From CAZNPH01 sp964574985 (GTDB taxonomy: Bacteria > Bacteroidota > Bacteroidia > Bacteroidales > SM23-62), in assembly GCA_964574985.1 (NCBI GenBank), contig CAZNPH010000003.1, forward strand, positions 1 to 64,000: a stretch of 64,000 bases of DNA, in the 5' to 3' direction. Below the pieces are notes generated by a model, which was not told the origin of the DNA, did no database searches, and saw nothing but the letters and a program-made list of their open reading frames with translations. Below are positions 43,901 to 55,676 of the stretch, piece after piece (positions within the stretch are counted from its first letter, which is position 1; each line of letters starts with the position of its first letter). The position numbers and the translations under genes were made by a program.

Positions 43901-45219
43901 GTCGGGGCCCTGTTCAGCAACACGGGATGCCCTTTCAATACATTCTCCAGGATATCCATCACCACCGGATCTTTCCGGTCCACGATCTTTTTGGCTGATT
44001 TTACCGTTTTTACGATGCCCCGTTCAATAAGCTTCCTGATCACATAAGGTTTGTACAGTTCGGCAGCCATGTCTTTGGGCAAACCACATTCATGAAGGTT
44101 CAGCTCGGGACCGACCACGATGACCGAACGGGCTGAATAATCAACCCTTTTCCCCAGAAGATTCTGACGGAAACGACCCTGCTTTCCTTTTAAACTATCG
44201 CTCAAAGATTTCAGGGGGCGGTTTGCTTCTGTCTTGACTGCATTTGATTTTCTCGAATTGTCGAAAAGGGAATCAACCGCTTCCTGCAGCATCCTCTTTT
44301 CGTTCCTTAGGATGACCTCGGGTGCCTTGATCTCAATAAGCCGTTTTAAACGGTTGTTCCGGATAATCACCCTTCTGTACAGGTCATTCAGGTCAGAAGT
44401 GGCAAAACGACCTCCGTCCAGGGGAACAAGGGGCCTCAATTCGGGAGGGATAACCGGAACCACTTTGACGATCATCCATTCGGGTTTGTTGACACCTTTG
44501 GATACCCTCAGGGCCTCAACAACCTGAAGCCTTTTCAGCGCCTCGTTTTTCCTCTGCTGAGAGGTTTCGGTATTGGCTTTGTGCCTGAGGGAATACGAAA
44601 GTTCATCCAGATCGAGTCTGGACAACAGCTTATACAAAGCTTCCGCACCCATATCCGCAATGAACTTGTCGGGATGGTCGTCATCCAGGTGCTGATTTTC
44701 CCTGGGCAGGTTTTCCACAATATCCAGATATTCCTCTTCTGTGAGGAAATCGAGGTATTTAACGTCGTCTTTGGCCTTGATGCCCGGATTGATCACCACA
44801 TAACGCTCATAATAAATGATACTGTCCATTTTTTTGGTAGGCAATCCGAGCAAATAGCCGATTTTGTTGGGCAGCGACCGGAAATACCAGATGTGGGCAA
44901 CCGGCACAACCAGTGAAATATGACCCATTCTTTCCCGCCTGACCTTTTTTTCGGTTACTTCCACACCGCACCGGTCACAAACAATGCCTTTATAGCGGAT
45001 CCTTTTATATTTTCCACAATGGCACTCATAATCCTTTACCGGACCGAATATCCTCTCACAAAACAATCCATCCCGTTCAGGTTTATATGTCCGGTAATTT
45101 ATGGTTTCGGGTTTCAACACCTCACCGGAGGATCTTTCCAGTATCTCTTCAGGTGATGCAAGGCCTATGGCAACCTTGGTGAATTCTCCCTTGGTTTTGA
45201 TATCCTTCCTAAATGACAT
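40900..45219 (-). CDS. rpoC: RNA polymerase beta' subunit
   Basis: The 1439-residue protein contains the N-terminal zinc ribbon (CHCGKYKRIRYKGIVCDRCG), the active-site NADFDGDQMAVHLP, and the second zinc site CETKKGVCAKCYGRNL. The catalytic Mg is held by the DxDGD Asp residues. It lies 56 bp after rpoB in the usual rpoBC order. Confidence 0.99.
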   Translation of the reverse strand: MSFRKDIKTKGEFTKVAIGLASPEEILERSSGEVLKPETINYRTYKPERDGLFCERIFGPVKDYECHCGKYKRIRYKGIVCDRCGVEVTEKKVRRERMGHISLVVPVAHIWYFRSLPNKIGYLLGLPTKKMDSIIYYERYVVINPGIKAKDDVKYLDFLTEEEYLDIVENLPRENQHLDDDHPDKFIADMGAEALYKLLSRLDLDELSYSLRHKANTETSQQRKNEALKRLQVVEALRVSKGVNKPEWMIVKVVPVIPPELRPLVPLDGGRFATSDLNDLYRRVIIRNNRLKRLIEIKAPEVILRNEKRMLQEAVDSLFDNSRKSNAVKTEANRPLKSLSDSLKGKQGRFRQNLLGKRVDYSARSVIVVGPELNLHECGLPKDMAAELYKPYVIRKLIERGIVKTVKSAKKIVDRKDPVVMDILENVLKGHPVLLNRAPTLHRLGIQAFQPKLIEGKAIQLHPLVCTAFNADFDGDQMAVHLPLGNAAILEAQLLMLASHNILNPANGAPISVPSQDMVLGLYYITKARKGAPGETVQGEGLSFSSPEEVKVAYNEGKVDLHAIVKVRIPMLKEDGGQVREIIETTVGRVLFNEYVPGEVGYINELLTKKSLREIITKVLKRTGTSVTARFLDDIKDLGYNMAFRGGLSFNLDDVIVPNEKNQYVEEGYQQVDEVVANYNMGFITNNERYNQIIDIWTHINARLTQTLLMQLSSDKQGFNPVYMMLDSGARGSKEQIRQLSGMRGLMAKPQKSGSAGSEIIENPILSNFKEGLSVLEYFISTHGARKGLADTALKTADAGYLTRRLVDVAQDVMVTENDCGTLRGIVATAIKNNEEIVESLYERILGRTTVHDVYHPHSGELIVAAGEEITEDVAHEIDESPLEQIEIRSVLTCETKKGVCAKCYGRNLANGKMVQGGEAVGVIAAQSIGEPGTQLTLRTFHVGGTASNITAESRIISKYDGVTEFDELRTVTRKDEEGKSMDIVIGRLAEMRIIDKHTNIVLTTQPIPYGSRLYVKPGGKVKNGDLICEWDPYNAVIISESTGKVAFESVIEGITYREESDEQTGFREKVIIETRDKTKNPGIKIINNKKEVLKSYNLPVGAHIIINEGDRVQTGDIMVKIPRAVGKSGDITGGLPRVTELFEARNPSNPAVVSEIDGEVTFGKIKRGNREIIIKSKAEEVKKYLVPLSKQILVQENDYVKAGTPLSDGAITPADILAIKGPTKVQEYIVNEVQEVYRMQGVKINDKHYEVIVRQMMRKVEIEDPGDTKFLERQVVDKWEFMEENDWIYGKKVVEDPGDSESLKSGQIITARKLRDDNSLLKRKDMKQIEARDAVPATSVQILQGITKAALQTTSFLSAASFQETTKVLNEAAIYGRVDMLEGLKENIIVGHQIPAGTGVRDYRRLLVGSREEYEALMGQEESKDTEQEEVVENKKNS

Positions 45220-45275
45220 TATGTTGATGATTATATGGTTAACAACTCTGAAAACAACTGACGTAATTTGTCCGG

Positions 45276-49088
<3,813 letters not shown>

Positions 49089-49142
49089 CTATTTATCAAA
49101 GGTTTTAGTTGAGTGTATATATTAAACAACAAAAAGGCCCAG

Positions 49143-49165
49143 GGATCCTGCAGGTTGCAGGATCC
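49143..49165 (-). promoter_or_regulatory. rplL-rpoB intergenic hairpin (attenuator-like)
   Basis: GGATCCTGCA and TGCAGGATCC form a perfect 10-bp stem with a 3-base loop in the mRNA between rplL and rpoB. Seven bases later a short T run (CCTTTTTGTTG) follows. This could be a partial terminator that lowers rpoBC relative to ribosomal-protein genes, as in E. coli rplL-rpoB, or an RNase processing site. Confidence 0.6.
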
Positions 49166-49197
49166 TAAACCCAAATGCACCAAAAAAAACTGATATG

Positions 49198-49575
49198 TTA
49201 CTTAAGTTCAACTTCTGCTCCGGCTTCTTCAAGTTTGGTTTTGAGAGACTCAGCTTCTTCCTTGCCAACGCTTTCCTTTACAGGTGCTGGTGCAGAATCA
49301 ACCAGCGCTTTGGCCTCCTTGAGACCCAATCCGGTCAATTCCTTGACCAGTTTGACAATCTGCAGCTTGGCTCCTCCGGGGGCGGTAAGCACAACATCAA
49401 ACTCGGTCTTTTCTTTTTCACCGGCTGCTTCGCCTCCGGGTGCCGGGCCAGCCACAGCCACAGGTGCAGCTGCAGGTTCAATGCCGTGTTTTTCCTTGAG
49501 AACATCCAATAATTCGTTCACTTCTTTTACAGTCAGTCCGACCAACTGATCTGCAATTCCTTTTACATCTGCCAT
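49198..49575 (-). CDS. rplL: Ribosomal protein L7/L12
   Basis: The 125-residue protein has an N-terminal dimerisation helix, an Ala/Gly/Pro hinge (PAAAPVAVAGPAPGGEA), and a C-terminal domain with EKTEFDVVLTAPGG and LVKELTGLGLKEAKALVD. The C-terminal domain recruits translation factors. It is preceded by rplJ in the standard order. Confidence 0.98.
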   Translation of the reverse strand: MADVKGIADQLVGLTVKEVNELLDVLKEKHGIEPAAAPVAVAGPAPGGEAAGEKEKTEFDVVLTAPGGAKLQIVKLVKELTGLGLKEAKALVDSAPAPVKESVGKEEAESLKTKLEEAGAEVELK

Positions 49576-49598
49576 TTTGATTCGCTTTTAATATATGA

Positions 49599-50141
49599 TT
49601 ACTTTGGTTCCTGTTCTTCTTTTTTACCGGTCATGGTTTTGATCGCTCCGGCCACCCTATCAGGCACCGATTGCAAGGCGGCCATCAGGTTCTTTGCCGG
49701 AGACTGCAACAGGATCAGCACATCACCGATCAATTCTTCCCTGGATTTCAGCCTGGAAAGAAATTCAAGCTGATCGTCCCCGAGGTATAGTGTTTCTTCA
49801 ACAAAAGCGCCTTTAAGCAAAGGTTTCTCATGCGTTTTCCTGAAGTCACTGATCAATTTTGCAGGAGCATTACCGGTTTCGGTAAACATGATGGAAACCG
49901 GTTGTTTTAAAACCTCATACAACCCTTCAAAATCCTTTTCCGACTGTTCCAGGGCTTTTCTCAACAAGGTATTTTTAACCACCCGCAGTCTGATATCCTG
50001 CTCAAAGCATCTTCTGCGAAGATTTGAATTGTCCATCGCGTTGAGCCCGGAAATATCCGCCAGGTAAAAATGCTTGGTCTTGTTGATTTTATCGGTCAGG
50101 TCCTCGATGATGATCTTCTTATCTTCTCTTCTCATGCTCAT
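49599..50141 (-). CDS. rplJ: Ribosomal protein L10
   Basis: At 180 residues it shows FYLADISGLNAMDNSNLRR, LRVVKNTLLRKALE and the C-terminal helix that docks L7/L12. Both ATG 50141 and 50135 can serve as start. It lies between rplA and rplL. Confidence 0.97.
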   Translation of the reverse strand: MSMRREDKKIIIEDLTDKINKTKHFYLADISGLNAMDNSNLRRRCFEQDIRLRVVKNTLLRKALEQSEKDFEGLYEVLKQPVSIMFTETGNAPAKLISDFRKTHEKPLLKGAFVEETLYLGDDQLEFLSRLKSREELIGDVLILLQSPAKNLMAALQSVPDRVAGAIKTMTGKKEEQEPK

Positions 50142-50165
50142 AATTGCAACTTTGAATAAAATACA

Positions 50166-50864
50166 CTATTCATCGGCCAGTGCCTTGGCATCCACCCGGA
50201 TGCCCGGACTCATGGTGCTTGACAAATAAATGCTTCTCAGGTACGTTCCCTTGGCAGCTGCCGGTTTTAGTTTAACAATGGTTGAAATAAATTCCCTTGC
50301 ATTCTCCGCGATCTTCTTGTTTTCAAAGGACATTTTCCCGATCGTGCAATGAATGATACCATACTTATCTACCCGGAAATCGATCTTCCCTTTCTTGACA
50401 TCCTCCACTGCTTTTCCAATATCCATGGTAACCGTTCCGCTTTTCGGATTCGGCATTAGTCCGCGCGGACCCAGAATCCGGCCAAGTTTCCCGATCTTGC
50501 CCATGACAGAAGGCATGGTAATGACCACATCCACGTCTGTCCAGCCATTCTGGATTTTTTCAATGTACTCATCCAGTCCCACGTAATCTGCTCCTGCATC
50601 TTTGGCTTCCTGTTCCTTGTCCGGGCTACACAGCACCAGCACGCGCACCTCCTTGCCGGTTCCATGGGGAAGTGTGACCACGCCGCGAACCATCTGGTTG
50701 GCTTTTCGCGGGTCCACTCCGAGCCTGATGTCCACATCCACAGACGCATCGAATCCGGGTTGAGGCATCTCTTTCAGTATCCGGGCTGCTTCAACCAGCT
50801 TGTAGGCTTTGCCAGGTTCCAGTTTCCCGAGAGCCGCTTTTCTCTTTTTTGTCAATTTACCCAT
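50166..50864 (-). CDS. rplA: Ribosomal protein L1
   Basis: L1 of 232 residues from the ATG at 50864 (MGKLTKKRKAALG). It contains VRGVVTLPHGTGKEVRV, and GPRGLMPNPKSGTVT, the rRNA- and mRNA-binding region. The frame extends to a TTG at 50873, just after the rplK stop, but the ATG fits better. Confidence 0.98.
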   Translation of the reverse strand: MGKLTKKRKAALGKLEPGKAYKLVEAARILKEMPQPGFDASVDVDIRLGVDPRKANQMVRGVVTLPHGTGKEVRVLVLCSPDKEQEAKDAGADYVGLDEYIEKIQNGWTDVDVVITMPSVMGKIGKLGRILGPRGLMPNPKSGTVTMDIGKAVEDVKKGKIDFRVDKYGIIHCTIGKMSFENKKIAENAREFISTIVKLKPAAAKGTYLRSIYLSSTMSPGIRVDAKALADE

Positions 50865-50873
50865 TTCAACCAA

Positions 50874-51320
50874 TTATTTAACGGTGGCAGGGAAATCCCC
50901 CTTCACGGTAATGCCCATGCTTCTGGCAGTGCCGGCAACCATTTTCATGGCAGATTCGACTGTAAAGGCATTCAGGTCCTGCATTTTATCTTCCGCAATT
51001 TTTTTAACCTGATCCCATGATACGGTGGCCACCTTATCCCGGTTGGGTTCGGAAGATCCTTTCTTTTTTTTGGCTTCTTCCAGCAATTGTACCGCAACCG
51101 GCGGTGTTTTTACAATAAAATCAAATGATTTGTCTGAATATACGGTGATGATAACCGGCAGCAATTTCCCTGCACTTTCCTGTGTCTTTGCATTGAATTG
51201 CTTGCAAAAATCCATGATGTTCACCCCTTTCGCACCCAGAGCGGGTCCGACCGGTGGAGATGGATTGGCAGCACTGCCCCGGATCTGTAATTTTATGATT
51301 CCAGCAACTTCTTTAGCCAT
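50874..51320 (-). CDS. rplK: Ribosomal protein L11
   Basis: The 148-residue L11 has IKLQIRGSAANPSPPVGPAL split by the usual Pro-rich stretch, GVNIMDFCKQFNAKT, and a C-terminal rRNA-binding domain with DLNAFTVESAMKMVAGTARS. It is the GTPase-centre protein. NusG lies 17 bp upstream. Confidence 0.98.
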   Translation of the reverse strand: MAKEVAGIIKLQIRGSAANPSPPVGPALGAKGVNIMDFCKQFNAKTQESAGKLLPVIITVYSDKSFDFIVKTPPVAVQLLEEAKKKKGSSEPNRDKVATVSWDQVKKIAEDKMQDLNAFTVESAMKMVAGTARSMGITVKGDFPATVK

Positions 51321-51337
51321 AATAACCAGATTACCTG

Positions 51338-51889
51338 TTAACTTTCCTTTTCAACCTGCATGAAACTCAACTCAAGTGGTGTTTTCCGTCCAAAGATTTT
51401 CACCATGACTTTCAGTTTCTTTTTTTCTTCGTTCACTTCTTCAATGGTTCCGGTGAAACTGTTGAACGGACCGTCGATCACCTTGACTGTCTCCCCCGGG
51501 AAAAACGGAACACTGATCTCTTCCTCGCCCGATGCCAATTCATCCACTTTGCCGAGGATCCGGTTCACTTCACTCATCCGCAGGGGTGTCGGCGCTTCAT
51601 CCCCTTTTGTTCCCAGGAAGTTGATCACGTTGGGTATGTTTTGGAGTAAATGCTGTACTTCACCCACCAGGGCCGCCTCCACCAAAACATAACCCGGGAA
51701 AAAATTCCGTTCCTTGCTGATCTTTTTCCCCCCCCGGATCTGATACACCTTTTCTTTTGGGATCAGCACCTGAGTCACCATATCTTCCAGGCCCAACCGG
51801 GCCACTTCACTTTCGATCATATCCTTCACCTTATTCTCCTTACCCCCGATCGCTCTCAGAACATACCATTTTTTTTCCTGCTCCGTCAT
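51338..51889 (-). CDS. nusG: Transcription antitermination factor NusG
   Basis: It begins MTEQEKKWYVLRAIGGKENK and has FFPGYVLVEAALVG in the NGN domain. The C-terminal KOW domain is VIDGPFNSFTGTIEEVNEEKK. The 183 residues bind RNA polymerase and link to Rho or ribosomal S10. I start at the ATG at 51889; the frame also allows GTG at 51892. Confidence 0.97.
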   Translation of the reverse strand: MTEQEKKWYVLRAIGGKENKVKDMIESEVARLGLEDMVTQVLIPKEKVYQIRGGKKISKERNFFPGYVLVEAALVGEVQHLLQNIPNVINFLGTKGDEAPTPLRMSEVNRILGKVDELASGEEEISVPFFPGETVKVIDGPFNSFTGTIEEVNEEKKKLKVMVKIFGRKTPLELSFMQVEKES

Positions 51890-51900
51890 CACAACATCAT

Positions 51901-52092
51901 TTAGTAGAACAGACTGTAAATCACCTCCATCAGGTTCCTGAAGACCAAATCCATCAAAAATACCACGATGGCAATGATCAGAGAAGCAATCATCACAATC
52001 AGGGCACTGTTTTGAAGCTCCGACCAGGTTGGCCAGGAAACTTTGTATATCAATTCGTTAAAGGATTCTTCTATGTATGTTTTGATCTTCAT
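51901..52092 (-). CDS. secE: SecE, preprotein translocase subunit
   Basis: It is only 63 residues (MKIKTYIEESFNELIYKVSW at the start), with the conserved amphipathic helix ELIYKVSWPTWSELQ and one membrane segment (LIVMIASLIIAIVVFLM). It is the short single-span form common in most bacteria. The longer frame runs into tRNA-Trp, so the ATG at 52092 is the start. It lies 11 bp before nusG. Confidence 0.96.
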   Translation of the reverse strand: MKIKTYIEESFNELIYKVSWPTWSELQNSALIVMIASLIIAIVVFLMDLVFRNLMEVIYSLFY

Positions 52093-52106
52093 GAGGCCTG
52101 CTTTGG

Positions 52107-52180
52107 CACGGGTGGAAAGACTCGAACTTCCAACCTTTGGTTTTGGAGACCAATGCTCTGCCAGTTGAGCTACACCCGTG
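52107..52180 (-). tRNA. tRNA-Trp (anticodon CCA)
   Basis: This is a 74-nt cloverleaf on the minus strand. The acceptor stem CACGGGT/ACCCGTG is closed and the anticodon stem TTGGT/ACCAA encloses CTCCAAA. It lies between tuf and secE, a common arrangement. Confidence 0.95.
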
Positions 52181-52252
52181 ACTAAAATGCACCGTGAAAC
52201 CATTCCCGGCCGGCTGCATGTATCCCGGCCAACCGAATGATTTCCATTATAA

Positions 52253-53440
52253 TTACTCAATGATCTCAGTCACCTGGCCGGCACCGACCGTTCTTCCGCC
52301 TTCGCGGATCGCAAAACGGAGGCCCTTATTGATGGCAACGGGATAAATCAGGTTAACCGTCATATTCACATCATCACCGGGCATAACCATTTCGGTACCT
52401 TCAGGAAGTTTGATCTCTCCGGTCACATCCAGGGTTCTCAGGTAAAACTGCGGCCGGTAGTTGTTGTGGAAAGGTGTATGCCGGCCCCCTTCTTCTTTTT
52501 TAAGTACATAAACCTGTGCCTTGAATTTTGTATGAGGCGTAATGGATCCGGGCTTTGCAATGACCATACCCCTTTTTATTTCATTTTTGTCAATTCCCCT
52601 CAGCAACAATCCGACGTTGTCACCGGCTTCTCCCCGGTCAAGGATCTTACGGAACATTTCGACCCCGGTAACCACCGTTCTCTTGTCTTCCGCGCCCAGA
52701 CCGATAATGCTCACCTGTTCTCCGGTGGTGATCACGCCTGTTTCGATCCTTCCGGTTCCGACCGTACCCCTTCCGGTAATGGAAAATACGTCTTCAACGG
52801 GCATCAGGAAAGGTTTCTCAATGTCACGGGGTGGAACCGGTATGTATTCATCTACGGCCTTCATCAGCTCAGCCACTTTTTCTTCCTCTTTGGGATCTGC
52901 GTTCATGGCACCCAATGCAGAACCATGGATAACGGGGGCTTCAGAACCGTTGAATTCATAAAAATCCAGCAGTTCCCTGACTTCCATTTCAACAAGCTCC
53001 AGCAATTCGGGATCGTCAACCAGATCAACCTTGTTCAGCCAGACAACGATCTTGGGTACATTGACCTGACGGGCAAGGAGAATATGCTCCCTGGTCTGGG
53101 GCATGGGACCGTCGGTTCCGGCAACCACCAGAATGGCTCCGTCCATCTGCGCAGCACCGGTAACCATGTTCTTTACATAGTCGGCATGTCCCGGACAGTC
53201 CACGTGGGCATAATGCCGGTTTTCCGTTTGATATTCAACATGTGCGGTATTGATGGTTATGCCTCTTTCCTTTTCTTCAGGTGCATTGTCGATGGAATCA
53301 AAATCTTTAATCTCCGACAAACCTTGTTTTGCAAGTACCCTTGTAATTGCGGAAGTCAAAGTTGTTTTGCCATGGTCCACGTGCCCGATGGTACCAATAT
53401 TGACATGAGGTTTTGACCTTTCAAATTTTTCTTTAGCCAT
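52253..53440 (-). CDS. tuf: Elongation factor Tu
   Basis: From the ATG at 53440 (MAKEKFERSKPHVNIGTIGH) it has 395 residues. GHVDHGKTT (P-loop), DCPGHADYVKNM, NKVDLVDD-type NKxD, and the GSALGA stretch are intact. The ORF continues upstream into tRNA-Thr. It delivers aminoacyl-tRNA to the ribosome. Only one tuf is in the window. Confidence 0.99.
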   Translation of the reverse strand: MAKEKFERSKPHVNIGTIGHVDHGKTTLTSAITRVLAKQGLSEIKDFDSIDNAPEEKERGITINTAHVEYQTENRHYAHVDCPGHADYVKNMVTGAAQMDGAILVVAGTDGPMPQTREHILLARQVNVPKIVVWLNKVDLVDDPELLELVEMEVRELLDFYEFNGSEAPVIHGSALGAMNADPKEEEKVAELMKAVDEYIPVPPRDIEKPFLMPVEDVFSITGRGTVGTGRIETGVITTGEQVSIIGLGAEDKRTVVTGVEMFRKILDRGEAGDNVGLLLRGIDKNEIKRGMVIAKPGSITPHTKFKAQVYVLKKEEGGRHTPFHNNYRPQFYLRTLDVTGEIKLPEGTEMVMPGDDVNMTVNLIYPVAINKGLRFAIREGGRTVGAGQVTEIIE

Positions 53441-53497
53441 AACAAGAATATTAGAAAATGAATATTTAACCGTTAATAAATGCTGTTTCAAAAAAAG

Positions 53498-53569
53498 AGC
53501 CAATGACGGGATTTGAACCCGTGACCTCTTCCTTACCAAGGAAGCGCTCTACCACTGAGCTACATCGGC
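53498..53569 (-). tRNA. tRNA-Thr (anticodon GGT)
   Basis: The minus-strand sequence folds as a 72-nt cloverleaf with acceptor GCCGATG and CATTGGC, one G-T pair included. The anticodon stem CTTCC/GGAAG encloses TTGGTAA. CCA is not encoded. Confidence 0.93.
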
Positions 53570-53635
53570 AAAATCCCGTCCGGGAACAAATACTGCCCGG
53601 AAATATTTCCCGGCTTATTTCAAATCAACGCTGTT

Positions 53636-53709
<74 letters not shown>

Positions 53710-53790
53710 TTGTTGCATCCAAAGATCAACCCGGAAAAAGATCAGGGTTTCTGGCCTTTCCTTCCGGTTTTCCCGCTCATGAATGCCAGT

Positions 53791-53872
53791 GGGGAGAGCA
53801 GGATTCGAACCTACGAAGGCATCAGCCAGCAGATTTACAGTCTGCCCCAGTTGACCGCTTTGGTATCTCCCC
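53791..53872 (-). tRNA. tRNA-Tyr (anticodon GTA)
   Basis: The 82-nt class II tRNA has acceptor GGGGAGA/TCTCCCC, a GACTGTAAATC anticodon arm and a long variable arm (GCTGGCTGATGCC) typical for bacterial tRNA-Tyr. Confidence 0.94.
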
Positions 53873-53885
53873 GTCTACAACGCGA

Positions 53886-53958
53886 GCCGATGAAGGGACT
53901 CGAACCCCCGACCGGCTGATTACAAATCAGCTGCTCTGACCAACTGAGCTACATCGGC
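53886..53958 (-). tRNA. tRNA-Thr (anticodon TGT)
   Basis: The cloverleaf of 73 nt has acceptor GCCGATG/CATCGGC and an anticodon stem CTGAT/ATCAG around TTGTA. It is the first gene of the tRNA block in transcription order and lies 13 bp before tRNA-Tyr. Confidence 0.94.
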
Positions 53959-54055
53959 ACAAAAACAAAGAACGCCGGTCCTGTCCCCCCCTGAAAATCG
54001 GTTCGCAAATGTAAATATATTTATTTACAACTCAAAAAAAATATCTTTCGATTTT

Positions 54056-54355
54056 TCAGGCCCTGCGCATTTTTGCCTTATGCTTGCCAATCTGTTTCCT
54101 GAGGGCTTCTATGCTTTGATCCGCTGCTTCTTCAAATGTCTTATTCTGTTTTTTTGCAAACAACTCATTTCCGGGGATCATCAATCTGATCTCGGTGACC
54201 TTATTTTCATCACTTTGGGTATTCTCCAGACGGAGAAACACTTCGGCTGATATGATCTCCTCATAAAAATTGGCCAGTTTGTTGATCCTGGTCCGGATAA
54301 AATCGATCAGCTTCCGGTCTGCATCAAAATGAATGGAATGCACTTTAATGTTCAT
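54056..54355 (-). CDS. hpf: Ribosome hibernation-promoting factor (HPF/RaiA, short form)
   Basis: The 99-residue protein shows IKVHSIHFDADRKLIDFI at the N terminus and NKTFEEAADQSIEALRKQI followed by a basic end, typical for short HPF/YfiA. It binds the decoding centre and holds ribosomes in the inactive state in stationary phase. It lies between the recombinase and the tRNA block. Confidence 0.92.
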   Translation of the reverse strand: MNIKVHSIHFDADRKLIDFIRTRINKLANFYEEIISAEVFLRLENTQSDENKVTEIRLMIPGNELFAKKQNKTFEEAADQSIEALRKQIGKHKAKMRRA

Positions 54356-54367
54356 CTCACTTGTTTT

Positions 54368-55255
54368 TTAAGCCCTTGGATGAGCCTGTTTGTATATTCT
54401 TTTCAGCTTTTCAAAGGTATTGTGTGTATATATCTGGGTGGCGGACAAATTGGCATGGCCCAGTATCTCCTTGATGGAATTGAGGTCGGCTCCCCGGTTC
54501 AGCATATGGGTGGCAAATGTATGCCGCAACACATGGGGCCCTCTTTTTTCCATGGTAGTGGCAAATCTCAGATAACGGCTGACGATCCTGTAAACCAGCC
54601 TGGGATATAGTTTCTGTCCTTTGTCGGTCAGCAGAAAATATGCATGCTCCCTGCCGGAAAAATGTCTGTCCCTGGCTTCCATATATCCGATAATCACTGG
54701 CTTATAGGCCGGATCAAAAGGAATAAGGCGTTCCTTGTTCCTTTTTCCCAATACCCTGATGTTCAGCTGGTCAAGATCAAAAGATACATCTTTGAGTGTG
54801 GTCAGTTCTGACACCCGCATGCCGGTTAAATAAAAAAGCTCTATGATCATCCTGTTCCGGAGGCCCCGGTAATTTGCCCCGAATTCATGTTCATCCAGCA
54901 GGGTGTTTATTCCGGATTCATCCACAAAATCCGGCAATTTTCTTTCAATCTTCGGGGCCGAGATCCTGTCCGTGGGATTTCCTTCCATGATTCCTTCCCG
55001 CACCAGGTAGCGGTAAAAAGACCGCAGGGTGGTGATCTTGCGGTTTACGGTTCTGGAGGAGACCTTCGATTCCATAAGCCTGACGATCCAGTTCCTGATC
55101 AGTTTATGATCGGCTTTGGAAATATCCTGAATTCCGGCATGATCCCGGCAGAATTCAATAAACTGTTGCATATCAATGGAATATGACCGGATCGTGTGGA
55201 TCGAATACCTTTTCTCGAATGCCAGATAATCAACAAATGCTTCTTTGAATTTCAT
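54368..55255 (-). CDS. xerC: XerC/XerD-type tyrosine recombinase
   Basis: The N-terminal SAM-like core-binding domain has FVDYLAFEKRYSIHTIRSYS. The catalytic domain contains TGMRVSELTTL (Arg), HVLRHTFATHML (His-x-x-Arg) and LGHANLSATQIYTH (His/Trp position and Tyr). With 295 residues it matches chromosome-dimer-resolving XerC/D rather than phage integrases, and the synteny with rpsU and hpf is standard. I start at the ATG at 55255. Confidence 0.92.
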   Translation of the reverse strand: MKFKEAFVDYLAFEKRYSIHTIRSYSIDMQQFIEFCRDHAGIQDISKADHKLIRNWIVRLMESKVSSRTVNRKITTLRSFYRYLVREGIMEGNPTDRISAPKIERKLPDFVDESGINTLLDEHEFGANYRGLRNRMIIELFYLTGMRVSELTTLKDVSFDLDQLNIRVLGKRNKERLIPFDPAYKPVIIGYMEARDRHFSGREHAYFLLTDKGQKLYPRLVYRIVSRYLRFATTMEKRGPHVLRHTFATHMLNRGADLNSIKEILGHANLSATQIYTHNTFEKLKRIYKQAHPRA

Positions 55256-55332
55256 ACACGACCGGAACCCTGTGGTTAGACAAATCAATGGACAGGCTAT
55301 AAGTCCGACAAAATGGACCCGTTTGCAGGAGA

Positions 55333-55524
55333 TCAGTTTTCCTCTTCCTGCAATTTCTGGAGATATACGGCTTTAATTATTTCCTGCCTTCTTTTTACAC
55401 TGGGTTTTGTGTAAGACTGCCTTTCCCGTAGCTCTTTAACGACTCTCGTTTTTTCAAATTTCCTTTTGAATCTTTTGAGAACCCTTTCTATATTTTCACC
55501 TTCTTTTACCGGTACTACAATCAT
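55333..55524 (-). CDS. rpsU: Ribosomal protein S21
   Basis: The 63-residue, strongly basic protein has MIVVPVKEGENIERVLKRF, and RRQEIIKAVYLQKLQEEEN at the end, as in Bacteroidota S21. In these organisms S21 is thought to occlude the anti-Shine-Dalgarno of 16S rRNA. Confidence 0.95.
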   Translation of the reverse strand: MIVVPVKEGENIERVLKRFKRKFEKTRVVKELRERQSYTKPSVKRRQEIIKAVYLQKLQEEEN

Positions 55525-55676
55525 AATTCACCTCTTTTTTATGAGCGGCAAATTTACGAAAACACAATCTATTATACAAACCTGCAGGGCGAAAAAAACA
55601 CCTGTCGGATCCAAACATGTCGATTTTTAACAATATACAAAAAAACATCAGAATTTCACCATGAATAACCCGGAAT

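Noticed and set aside
54368..55255. Recombinase as sign of an integrated element
   Set aside because: Length, motifs and neighbours (rpsU, hpf, tuf block) fit the housekeeping XerC/D; no attachment repeats or phage genes are nearby in spite of the tRNA cluster.
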